DNA of 64,000 nucleotides from Solirubrobacterales bacterium (lineage in GTDB: Bacteria > Actinomycetota > Thermoleophilia > Solirubrobacterales > Solirubrobacteraceae). Positions within the stretch are counted from its first letter, which is position 1, and each line of letters starts with the position of its first letter. Under the pieces are notes generated by a model. That model was not told where the DNA came from. It ran no database searches and saw nothing but the letters and a program-made list of their open reading frames with translations. Below, in pieces: positions 1-6,946 of this stretch. The position numbers and the translations under genes are program-made. The DNA is taken from the NCBI GenBank assembly GCA_019240115.1, contig JAFAYV010000038.1:1-64000 (forward strand), given 5' to 3'.

Positions 1-135
1 GGGGGGCCGGACAGTCGGCGGGGGGGAGCGGACAGTCGGCGGGGCGGAGCGGACAGTCGGCGGGGGGGCCGGACAGTCGGCGGGGGGGCCGGACAGTCGG
101 CGGGGGGCCGGACAGTCGGCGGGACGGGCCGGACG
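1..135. repeat. 20-bp tandem array, six copies
   Basis: The core GGACAGTCGGCGG recurs at 9, 30, 51, 71, 91 and 110 (spacing 19-21 bp), with a degenerate seventh copy at about 131. Units differ mainly in the length of the G run. On the minus strand each unit can form a small GCCG/CGGC hairpin. The array lies 3' of the small minus-strand gene that ends at 172 and may continue beyond the window. Confidence 0.9.
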
Positions 136-171
136 GCCCGCCCCCGAGTCAGCGGCGGGCGAAGATGCGGC

Positions 172-366
172 TCAGACGCTCGCGCTCGCCGAGCGCGTCT
201 GAACCGTCGTGGTGACCGCCGTCGCCCGCAGGCTGGAGAGGAATAAGGTCTTGTCGATCCGGCCGTTGAAAATCGGGACGCCCAGTTCGACGCACTTGAC
301 GATGACGTCTCGGCGTTCGAGTCCCGCTTCGCGCGCGAGCTCGGTGGGCGTCAGGTGGATTGCCAT
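172..366 (-). CDS. small IF2N-like helical protein
   Basis: A 64-residue protein. Its first 45 residues (TPTELAREAGLERRDVIVKC, then a GVPIFNGRIDK segment) resemble the N-terminal helical module of translation initiation factor IF-2, which often occurs alone in actinobacteria. The start is set by an AAAGGAGAG ribosome site 9 bases upstream of ATG; an in-frame ATG further upstream lacks one. The last 15 residues are Ser/Thr/Val-rich and do not look conserved, so a late frameshift is possible. A 7-bp inverted repeat (CAGACGC/GCGTCTG) covers the stop codon. The gene is divergent from the sigma factor at 584. Function unknown; nucleic-acid binding is inferred from the module. Confidence 0.55.
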   Translation of the reverse strand: MAIHLTPTELAREAGLERRDVIVKCVELGVPIFNGRIDKTLFLSSLRATAVTTTVQTRSASASV

Positions 367-583
367 ATGGATTTTCTCTCCTTTGCGGCGGTTCAGTCCA
401 TGGTCGCAAGTATGCCTGGTGAACCGGATGTTCACAACGGCGACCGCACCAGAAACGTGGAAGTTCCGGGGGTTTTTCCGCAGAAGTTTCTTCTCCGGGG
501 CGCCGTTCCCCCATTTTCCACCGCCCCGCGGTTTGAGCGGTCGGGCTTCGTGGAAAGCCAAACACGGGGTTATACCGGGGACG

Positions 584-3208
584 ATGAGCGTCAGTCAGAT
601 AGAGCTTCCGCAGACGCCCGCGTGGTCGTCGACGCGCCCGACCGAGCGCGCTCTCGTCGCCGCCGCGCGCCTTGGGGACGATCGCGCGTTCGAGAAGCTC
701 TACTTCCGCTACCGCGACCGGGTGTCGGCGTTCGTCGCGTCCAGGGTGCGCGATCGGGGTCGGACCGAGGACGTCGCCCAGGAAGTGTTCATCTCGGCGT
801 TGCGCCAGCTGCGCAGCACCGAGCGCGAGATCGACTTCAAGCCCTGGATCTTCGCCATCGCCCGCAACGCCTGCATCGACGAGTTCCGGCGCGGACGCCG
901 CGGCCGTGAGGTGCCGGTCGATACCCAGGACGAGTCCGAACCGCGCACGCTGCGGGCGGTCGCTCCCGCGCCGCACGCGGAGGCCGAGGATCGTCAACGG
1001 CTCCGCGATCTCCGCGGCGCGTTCGGCGGCCTGACCGACAACCAGCACCGCCTGCTCGTCATGCGCGAGTTCGAGGGCCGCTCCTACGACGAGATCGGCG
1101 AGCAGCTCGGCATGACGCGCCAGATGGTCGAGAGCGGCATCTTCCGCGCCCGGCGCAAGCTCTCCGAGGAGTATCAGGAGCTCGCCAGCGGCCAACGCTG
1201 CCTGCAGGTCCAGGGCGTCATCGACTCCGGCGCGGCTCGCTCGCCCAAGGCCCTGGGCATCCGCGAGCGACGCCGTCTCAGTCGTCACCTCGCCCACTGC
1301 CAGCCATGTCGACATCACGCCCAAGTGTCGGGCGTCCACGAGACCCTGCTGCGCCCGCGGAGCACCGCGGACAAGATCGCGGCCCTGCTGCCCTTCGGCG
1401 GACTCGAGCGCTGGTTCGGCCGCGGAGGCGGAAAGGCATCGACGGCGGGCGCGTCCGCGCACGGCGCCGGCGCCGGCGCGGCGGGCGTGGCGAGCACGTC
1501 GATCACCATTGGACAGGGTGCCGCGGCACTTGCGGTGCTGGCCATCGCCGGCGCCGGCGGCGGGATCATCGTCGCTGAGCACGATCACGGCCACCACGGC
1601 GCCGCGTCGGTCCGCCACGTTCGATTCCCGCGCGCGCCGGTCTCCGGCGCCGGCTCGAGCGCCGTTCGCGGATCCTCGTCGAGCACCGGCGCGGGTGCGA
1701 CGGCGCGTTCCACGACCGCCGGCGGGCGGGCCGCCACCGGATCGATCGGCGAGGGCGTCACGGGCGCCGGCGCGGTCCGCGGTCGGACGGGGTCGGGCAG
1801 CGAAGGCGGATCCCCCCCCGCCGGCCGGCCGACCGGCGGCGCGTCGACGGCCGGTCAGCCCATCGGCGGTGATCCCGGCTCGCCGACCCGGTCCGGATCC
1901 CCGACGACCGGTCCGGCCGCGGGCTCGCCGACGGGTATCGACCCGACCGGAACCGTGGGCGGCGTCATCAAGCGCGCCGGCCAGACGATCGGAAAGCCGA
2001 CCCAGACGCTCGGCGGCACCGTCAGTCGGGTCGGGGAGACGGCCGGTTCAACGGCACAGCAGACGGTTGGCCAGGCCGGTCAGACGGTCGGTCGGGCGGG
2101 TCAGACGGTCGATCAGCCGGGCGGGACACTGGGCGGGACGGTCGGTCAGCCGGGCGGGACGCTCGGTGGCACGGTCGGCGGCACCGGTCGGACGCTCGGT
2201 GGTGCGGTCGATCAGGCGGCCCAGACGCTCGGCGGTGCGGTCGGCGGCACCGGTCGGACGCTCGGTGGTGCGGTCGGTCAGGCGGCCCAGACGCTCGGCG
2301 GTGCGGTCGGCGGCACCGGTCGGTCGCTCGGTGGTGCGGTCGGTCAGGCGGCCCAGACGCTCGGCGGTGCGGTCGGCGGCACCGGTCGGACGCTCGAAGG
2401 TGCGGTCGGACAGGCGGGGCAGACGCTGAGTGGCGCCGGGGGCACGGTCGGCCAGACGGTGGTCGCGGCGGTCGGGCAGGCAGGCCAGACCTCCAGCACG
2501 ATCCTCGCGCAGGCGGGCCCGACCCTCAGCACCACCGTCGGGCAGCTCGGACAGATCGCCACCGCCACGACGCAGACGGTCCACCGGACCGCCGGTCAGG
2601 CCGGCGGAACGGTCGACCGGACGACGCAGGCCGTCGACCGCACGGTCAACCAGATCGGCGAGACCGTCGGCCAGGTGGTCCAGACGGTGGGCACGCTCGC
2701 GCAGACGAGCCCGGCGGGGCAGCAGCCGAGCCAGCCCGGTCAGCCGGCGCAGAGCCTCGACCAGCTCGGCCAGGGCGCCGGCGCGACGGCTGGGCAGGTC
2801 GGTCGCACGGTCGGCAAGACCGTTGGTTCGACCGTGAACCCGATCCTGTCGCCCGTCGGCGGCAGCGGTCCCTCGCAGACCACGACCACGAGCCCGCCCA
2901 CGACGACGACCACCGTTCCGACGCAGACGTCGACGATCCCGAGCTCGGCGCCGACGACCTCGCTGCCGACGTCGACGCAACCCGAGTCGGGGGTCCCGAC
3001 CACGCCGTCGACCCCGACCGCTCCATCGGCTCCGACGAGCGGCGTGCCCCCCATCCCGGTCCCGACCACGCCGTCGAGCCCGATCACCCCCAGCGGCTCC
3101 GGGTCGGTCGCCTCGAGCTCCGGATCGAGCGGGTCGTCCGCCGGCGGCTCCGGCTCCTCCGACCCCATCACGGTGCCCCCCGTCGCGAAGATCATCGGCG
3201 GGCTCTAG
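584..3208 (+). CDS. ECF sigma factor fused to zinc-binding anti-sigma-like domain, TM helix and long repeat tail
   Basis: An 874-residue protein; ECF sigma factors are usually about 180-200. Sigma region 2 lies at about 24-108 (DVAQEVFISALRQLR, then FKPWIFAIARNACIDEFRR) and region 4 at about 140-198 (YDEIGEQLGMTRQMVESGIF). Next comes a zf-HC2-like H-x3-C-x2-C motif (H235, C239, C242) with C206 upstream as a possible fourth ligand, as in ZAS anti-sigma domains. A single hydrophobic helix spans about 307-330, followed by a His-rich stretch (HDHGHH). Residues 340-874 are Gly/Ser/Thr/Gln/Pro-rich with exact 22-residue repeats. The predicted topology is sigma inside and tail outside, so it may be a self-tethered sigma factor released by cleavage. 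ATG 584 is chosen because recognisable homology begins just after it; the frame is open upstream. Confidence 0.85.
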   Translation: MSVSQIELPQTPAWSSTRPTERALVAAARLGDDRAFEKLYFRYRDRVSAFVASRVRDRGRTEDVAQEVFISALRQLRSTEREIDFKPWIFAIARNACIDEFRRGRRGREVPVDTQDESEPRTLRAVAPAPHAEAEDRQRLRDLRGAFGGLTDNQHRLLVMREFEGRSYDEIGEQLGMTRQMVESGIFRARRKLSEEYQELASGQRCLQVQGVIDSGAARSPKALGIRERRRLSRHLAHCQPCRHHAQVSGVHETLLRPRSTADKIAALLPFGGLERWFGRGGGKASTAGASAHGAGAGAAGVASTSITIGQGAAALAVLAIAGAGGGIIVAEHDHGHHGAASVRHVRFPRAPVSGAGSSAVRGSSSSTGAGATARSTTAGGRAATGSIGEGVTGAGAVRGRTGSGSEGGSPPAGRPTGGASTAGQPIGGDPGSPTRSGSPTTGPAAGSPTGIDPTGTVGGVIKRAGQTIGKPTQTLGGTVSRVGETAGSTAQQTVGQAGQTVGRAGQTVDQPGGTLGGTVGQPGGTLGGTVGGTGRTLGGAVDQAAQTLGGAVGGTGRTLGGAVGQAAQTLGGAVGGTGRSLGGAVGQAAQTLGGAVGGTGRTLEGAVGQAGQTLSGAGGTVGQTVVAAVGQAGQTSSTILAQAGPTLSTTVGQLGQIATATTQTVHRTAGQAGGTVDRTTQAVDRTVNQIGETVGQVVQTVGTLAQTSPAGQQPSQPGQPAQSLDQLGQGAGATAGQVGRTVGKTVGSTVNPILSPVGGSGPSQTTTTSPPTTTTTVPTQTSTIPSSAPTTSLPTSTQPESGVPTTPSTPTAPSAPTSGVPPIPVPTTPSSPITPSGSGSVASSSGSSGSSAGGSGSSDPITVPPVAKIIGGL
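2168..2430 (+). repeat. exact 66-nt in-frame repeats within the sigma-factor tail
   Basis: The string GCACCGGTCGG recurs at 2181, 2247, 2313 and 2379, exactly 66 nt apart, encoding 22-residue units of the type GGTGRTLGGAVGQAAQTLGG. Weaker GQ-T-x-G repeats extend on both sides (about 1970-2830). The period is a multiple of three, so copy-number change keeps the frame. Confidence 0.9.
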
Positions 3209-3264
3209 CAATCCGCGCCCACGGCGGACGGCCCGCCGCCGCTGTGGAATACTGAATCGGTCAT

Positions 3265-3338
3265 CGGGGCGTGGCGCAGCCTGGTAGCGCGCACCGTTCG
3301 GGTCGGTGAGGTCCCCGGTTCAAATCCGGGCGCCCCGA
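3265..3338 (+). tRNA. tRNA-Pro(CGG)
   Basis: A 74-nt cloverleaf. The acceptor stem CGGGGCG pairs with CGCCCCG and the discriminator base is A. The anticodon stem CACCG/CGGTG encloses the loop TTCGGGT with anticodon CGG. The T arm has GGTTCAAAT. No CCA is encoded. An AAGCCC/GGGCTT hairpin follows at 3344-3365 and could be a terminator. The 3' end is followed by an integrase remnant, so it probably served as an attachment site. Confidence 0.95.
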
Positions 3339-3373
3339 TTAGGAAAGCCCTGCTTCGGCCGGGCTTCTGCGTC

Positions 3374-3812
3374 TTAGGCGTCGTCCTGCGCGACGGCCGC
3401 TGGGGCTGATTCAGGCGTTTTGTGCCCAATCTGTGCCCAATCATGGCCTGCGACGAGCGCTTTGAGCTGTTCACGCTCGGGTTCGCTGCGGCGCATCATG
3501 TGCGAGTAGACGCGGAGCGTGAACGCGGAGTCGGTGTGGCCGAGCTGCTGCATCACGTAGGTCGGGTCCTTGCCGATCGCCACCAGGATCGAGGCGTACG
3601 TGTGCCGCAGCTTGTGCGGGGTGATCCCGAGCGGAAGCGGCTGGGTGCCGCGCTCCTCGGCGAGCCGGTTCGCCGTCGTCACGACTGCGTCGACTACGTC
3701 CTGGCGCAGATTGTGGCGGGAGCGCGCGCCGCTGGCCGTGACGAACACAGGGTCGCTCGGCCCTGTCTTCGCGCTGGCCGCCGTGTGTTCGGTGAGGATC
3801 TCGCGCAGCAGC
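3374..3812 (-). pseudogene. tyrosine recombinase (phage-type integrase), C-terminal remnant
   Basis: Only about the last 145 residues of the catalytic domain remain. Box II HKLRHTYAS supplies the R-H-R region, LGH follows, and the catalytic Tyr is in FTLRVYSHMM. The protein ends 36 bp from the 3' end of tRNA-Pro and is oriented toward it, the arrangement expected for an element integrated into that tRNA. Homology continues upstream of the first Met (LLREILTEHT) and stops near 3812, where an IS630 remnant on the other strand begins. No N-terminal arm-binding or core-binding domain is present, so the protein should be inactive. Confidence 0.85.
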
Positions 3813-3818
3813 GGCGAA

Positions 3819-3908
3819 CCCCGCCCCTACGTCTGGACCAAGACCACCGATCAGATCCTCGAATCGATCGCCACCTACTGCAACCGAATTAACCACTCGG
3901 GACACTAG
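3819..3908 (+). pseudogene. IS630-family transposase, 3' end only
   Basis: The last 29 or so codons read PYVWTKTTDQILESIATYCN then RINHSGH and stop, the characteristic C-terminus of IS630-type DDE transposases. Everything upstream is missing; the sequence abruptly becomes the integrase remnant on the opposite strand. This marks insertion of an IS630 element into the integrase, followed by deletion. Confidence 0.75.
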
Positions 3909-4215
3909 ATGGTTCGGGCGTTCATACAAGCGCTGGACTGGCGCCGAGCGGATCCGGTGGCGGGCGCCGGGCGCGGGTACCGCGACGATCTCCGCGCGCT
4001 CGTCGCCGCCCGGGGCGAGTCGGGCTTGATGAGAAGTTCCACGGGTTGAGGCGGTGGTCGGCCGGGCCTCAAGCACGTCTTGGCGGTCAGCGCGGGTCCC
4101 GTTGCGCAGCGCATGCGTCGCCCTCGGCGATCCGGCCACATGTCCGTAACCTCGTCGCTGGCGGCCTCTGAGAACGTGGCTTTCACTGCGTGCGAGCGAG
4201 CGAAAGGGGCGGCAC
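3909..4215. other. non-coding gap upstream of the phosphatase
   Basis: No gene is supported. A short open frame from ATG 3909 (MVRAFIQALDWRRADPVAG) is unlike anything I recognise and is probably debris of the same element. The promoter of the downstream phosphatase should lie in the last 100 bases, but no clear -35/-10 pair was seen. No copy of the tRNA-Pro 3' end was found that would mark an att site. Confidence 0.5.
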
Positions 4216-5901
4216 ATGGAGCGCGACAGCGGGACGGACGACGGGCGCGAGGAGGCGGGCGGGCTCGGGCCTCCGGGCTCGATCAGTCGCCGGAGGCTGC
4301 TGCAGGGGGCCGCGGCCGCTGGCCTGACCCTGAGCGCGGTCCAGCTCGAGGCGACGAACGCTGTCGCTGCGACGGCGAAGCGCGCGCCCGGCCGCCACGG
4401 CGTCCGACCGCGGGCGGCGTGGGCCGCCGGCCGCACGACGCCGCCGGTCAACGGGCTGCATCTGCAGTTCGGCGCCGACGCCTCCGAGGAGGTCGTGGTC
4501 ACCTGGCAGACCTATGCGCCGGTCGGTTCCCCGCAGGTGTTTCTCGGCACGCCCGAGCGCGGGCTGAGCGGCTCTCCGGTGGCTGCGACGACGCGCAGCT
4601 ACGTCGATCCCAAGCAGCCCGACGAGCCGGTGTTCGTGCACTCGGCGCGCCTGAGCGGCCTCCGTCCCGACCGGGAATACTTCTACGTCGCCGTCCACGA
4701 CGGCGCCGATCCCGAGACCGGTGGCTTTCGCACCGCCCCGCGCGGCCGGGCGCGGTTCACGTTCACCAGCTTCGGGGACCAGGGGACGCCGACGCTGACC
4801 GCACCGACGAACCTGCCGTCGCCCGCGCCGAAGTTCGCCAACGACAACCTCGGCTCGCCGGCCGCGGGCGACGTCACCGCGGGCGTGGAGGAGGTGGCGC
4901 CGCTGCTGCATCTCGTCAACGGGGACCTCTGCTATGCGAACCTCTCGACGGTCCCGGTCCGGACGTGGTCGGACTGGATGTCCAACAACAGCCGCTCGGC
5001 GCGCTTTCGGCCGTGGATGCCGACGGCGGGTAACCACGAGAACGAGGCGCTTGGCCCGCACGGCTTCCAGGCGTACCAGACCTACTTCACGGTTCCCTCA
5101 AACGGCGAGTCCGCCGATTTGGAGGGGTTGTGGTACTCGTTCCGCGTCGGATCGGTCAAGTTCATCGCGCTCAACAACGACGACGTCTGCCTGCAGGACG
5201 CCGGCGACGTGTATGTGCACGGATACTCAGGGGGCACCCAGAAGCGATGGCTCGAGGGTGAACTCGCCGCCGCGCGCCGCGACCGCTCGATCGACTGGAT
5301 CGTCGTCTGCATGCACCAGGTGGCGATGTCGACCGCGATGGCGCCGCCGTTCAACGGCGCCGACCTCGGGATCCGGCGGGAGTGGCTGCCGCTGTTCGAC
5401 GCGTACGGCGTCGACCTCGTCGTCGCCGGTCACGAGCACCACTACGAGCGCGAGTTGCCCGTCCGCGGCACGACCGGGACCGACCTGCTGACGCCCCAGC
5501 CAGTGCCGATGCCGGGCTCTTCGATCGACACGACGAGGGGCACCCAGCACATGATCATCGGCGGCGGCGGGACCTCGGCGCCCAGCAACCAGATCCTGAC
5601 CGACCCGCCGACGTGCTCGGTCATCACCTCGGTCGGGCCGGCCAAGACCGCGCCTGGCCCAGGCGCCCCCACCGGGCACTTCGTGCCCAACTACACCAAC
5701 GAGGCCGCGATCTGGTCCTCGGTTCGAGATAAGGACTGGGCCTATGGATTTGCGGCGTTCGCCGTCGATCCGGGGAACCAGCCGGGCGGGCAGACGTCGA
5801 TCGAGGTCACCTACTACCGCGTCAAGGGGTTCGGCGACGAGCTCGAGGTCTTTGACACGTTCACGCTGACGCGCCAGCGCAGCGACGGTCCCGGCGGCTG
5901 A
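4216..5901 (+). CDS. Tat-exported purple acid phosphatase-like metallophosphoesterase
   Basis: A 561-residue protein expected to hydrolyse phosphate esters outside the membrane. A twin-arginine signal (SRRRLLQ, about 24-30) precedes an Ala-rich hydrophobic stretch. A fibronectin-like N-terminal domain of the purple acid phosphatase type spans about 78-173. The metallophosphatase domain carries FGDQG (about 187), GDLCYAN (236-242), GNHE (272-275), H367 in VVCMHQ and GHEHHYER (405-412), the complete dimetal ligand set. An AAAGGGG ribosome site precedes the ATG. It stands alone; phosphate scavenging is inferred from the family. Confidence 0.9.
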   Translation: MERDSGTDDGREEAGGLGPPGSISRRRLLQGAAAAGLTLSAVQLEATNAVAATAKRAPGRHGVRPRAAWAAGRTTPPVNGLHLQFGADASEEVVVTWQTYAPVGSPQVFLGTPERGLSGSPVAATTRSYVDPKQPDEPVFVHSARLSGLRPDREYFYVAVHDGADPETGGFRTAPRGRARFTFTSFGDQGTPTLTAPTNLPSPAPKFANDNLGSPAAGDVTAGVEEVAPLLHLVNGDLCYANLSTVPVRTWSDWMSNNSRSARFRPWMPTAGNHENEALGPHGFQAYQTYFTVPSNGESADLEGLWYSFRVGSVKFIALNNDDVCLQDAGDVYVHGYSGGTQKRWLEGELAAARRDRSIDWIVVCMHQVAMSTAMAPPFNGADLGIRREWLPLFDAYGVDLVVAGHEHHYERELPVRGTTGTDLLTPQPVPMPGSSIDTTRGTQHMIIGGGGTSAPSNQILTDPPTCSVITSVGPAKTAPGPGAPTGHFVPNYTNEAAIWSSVRDKDWAYGFAAFAVDPGNQPGGQTSIEVTYYRVKGFGDELEVFDTFTLTRQRSDGPGG

Positions 5902-6049
5902 CCAGAGCTCGTCGTCCCATTCGCAACCCTCGCCTACCGCGTGGCAGGAGACTGCGACAGCGGCAGTCCGTCGTCTCTACGCGGGCTGCCGCTCGCCCGG
6001 CGGCTACGCGGTTGCCCGCGACGCGAGACGGCGTCACCCTGATCCGGTT
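5902..6049. other. intergenic sequence 3' of the phosphatase
   Basis: No gene seen. This begins a 740-bp stretch (5902-6645) that otherwise holds two gene remnants on opposite strands, described separately. The segment 6487-6645 also shows no gene apart from the likely promoter region of the MoaD-like gene. Confidence 0.5.
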
Positions 6050-6312
6050 CACCCCGGCGCGCAGAAGTCGTGAATGCACGGTGCCGCGCCAACGCGGAGC
6101 GCGCGTCCGAGAGCGCCTCGTGCGATGCCGGCGGAAGCCCCAGATCCCCAAGCCGATACGACCGAGGGCCAGGACTGTGGGCCTGGGCGAGCGCGCACTG
6201 TACCCAGCTGGGCCGCGTCGCTCGTCCCGCAAGCGCAAGCTCCCGTGAGAGCAGGCGCAGGTCAAGCGCGGCGTGGTGCGCGATGAGCGTTGTCCCGGTG
6301 ATGCGCGAGAGA
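6050..6312 (-). pseudogene. DnaQ-like 3'-5' exonuclease remnant with frameshift
   Basis: Two reading frames on the minus strand together give recognisable exonuclease motifs. About 6200-6310 encodes ITGTTLIAHHAALDLRLLSR, like the Exo II region (H-N-x3-F/L-D). About 6065-6180 encodes SYRLGDLGLPPASHEALSDA followed by RSALARHRAF, like the Exo III region with its H-x4-D motif. A frame change separates them near 6190, and the Exo I (DxE) N-terminus is missing. It is a decayed fragment and cannot encode a functional nuclease. Confidence 0.6.
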
Positions 6313-6486
6313 AGGTCGATCGTCTGTCTGTCGTCGATCCTCGGAAGCGCGGGTCAGGCCAGCCAGGCTGCGTATGGCCCTGCCAAGTGCGGGTGCGTCG
6401 GGTCTGACCAGCACCTCGCAATTGAATGGGCGGGCCAAAACCTCCGGATCAATGCGGTCGCTCCGGGGCCGATCAGAACCGAATAG
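6313..6486 (+). pseudogene. short-chain dehydrogenase fragment
   Basis: The sequence reads RSIVCLSSILGSAGQASQAA, then YGPAK, then LAIEWAGQNLRINAVAPGPI and RTE before a stop. These are the catalytic Ser, the Y-x3-K motif and the N-A-V-A-P-G motif of classical SDRs. The helix after YGPAK is shortened by a few residues, and the Rossmann half is absent. It abuts the exonuclease remnant on the other strand, so the two fragments were juxtaposed by rearrangement. Confidence 0.65.
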
Positions 6487-6645
6487 AGCCCCTGCGGACG
6501 CTGAGGATGCAGACCTCTGACCGCCGCCCAGAACGGCCGTCCGGTCGTGCGAACCGCCGGCCTTCGTCTGAGCCGCGAGAGGCTCGTCGGAGAGCGTGTC
6601 GCTCGTTCTTGTTGCACTCCTACCGACGTGCGGTACGGTTGTGTC

Positions 6646-6903
6646 GTGAAGGTGCGGGTCCGCTTCGGCGCGGGGTTGAGTCGCTTGGCCGGGATGCCGC
6701 GCGTCGTCGTCGAACTCGACGACGACGCCACCGTAGCCGACCTGCTGGCGGCGCTGGCGCATCGGACCCCCGACCTCAACGGCGCGCTGAGCAGAGCGCT
6801 GGCCGTGCTCGGCGGCCGGCATCTACCGGCCTCGGGCCCGCTGCACGACGGCGACGAGGTGTCCCTGCTATTGCCGGTCGCCGGGGGGGCCGGCGCACCC
6901 TGA
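6646..6903 (+). CDS. MoaD/ThiS-like ubiquitin-fold protein
   Basis: An 85-residue protein beginning at GTG (VKVRVRFGAGL) with the MoaD pattern: beta strand, then DDDATVADLLAAL, and a C-terminal DGDEVSLLLPVAGG. MoaD and ThiS are sulfur carriers whose last two glycines are adenylated and thiocarboxylated. Here GG is followed by four more residues (AGAP), so the tail would need trimming, or the protein has another role. No moaE or molybdopterin synthesis gene is adjacent. The amidase gene starts 43 bp downstream, so the two are probably co-transcribed. Confidence 0.75.
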   Translation: MKVRVRFGAGLSRLAGMPRVVVELDDDATVADLLAALAHRTPDLNGALSRALAVLGGRHLPASGPLHDGDEVSLLLPVAGGAGAP

Positions 6904-6946
6904 TCTGTGCCGACTCCGGCCGGCCTGTCCACCGAGGAGGAAGCCC

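Noticed and set aside
1-135. A CRISPR array at the left edge or at 43661-43795
   Set aside because: The units are contiguous tandem repeats with no unique spacers, spacing is 19-35 bp, and no cas genes are present.
149-1618. A long minus-strand frame across the sigma-factor start
   Set aside because: It runs antisense through conserved sigma regions and has no recognisable domain; only its last residues (RLSRIFARR) look protein-like, possibly the original tail of the small 172-366 gene.
2048-3211. A 387-residue Arg-rich protein on the minus strand opposite the sigma-factor tail
   Set aside because: It is an antisense shadow of the repeats: extreme Arg content, no family features and no ribosome site.
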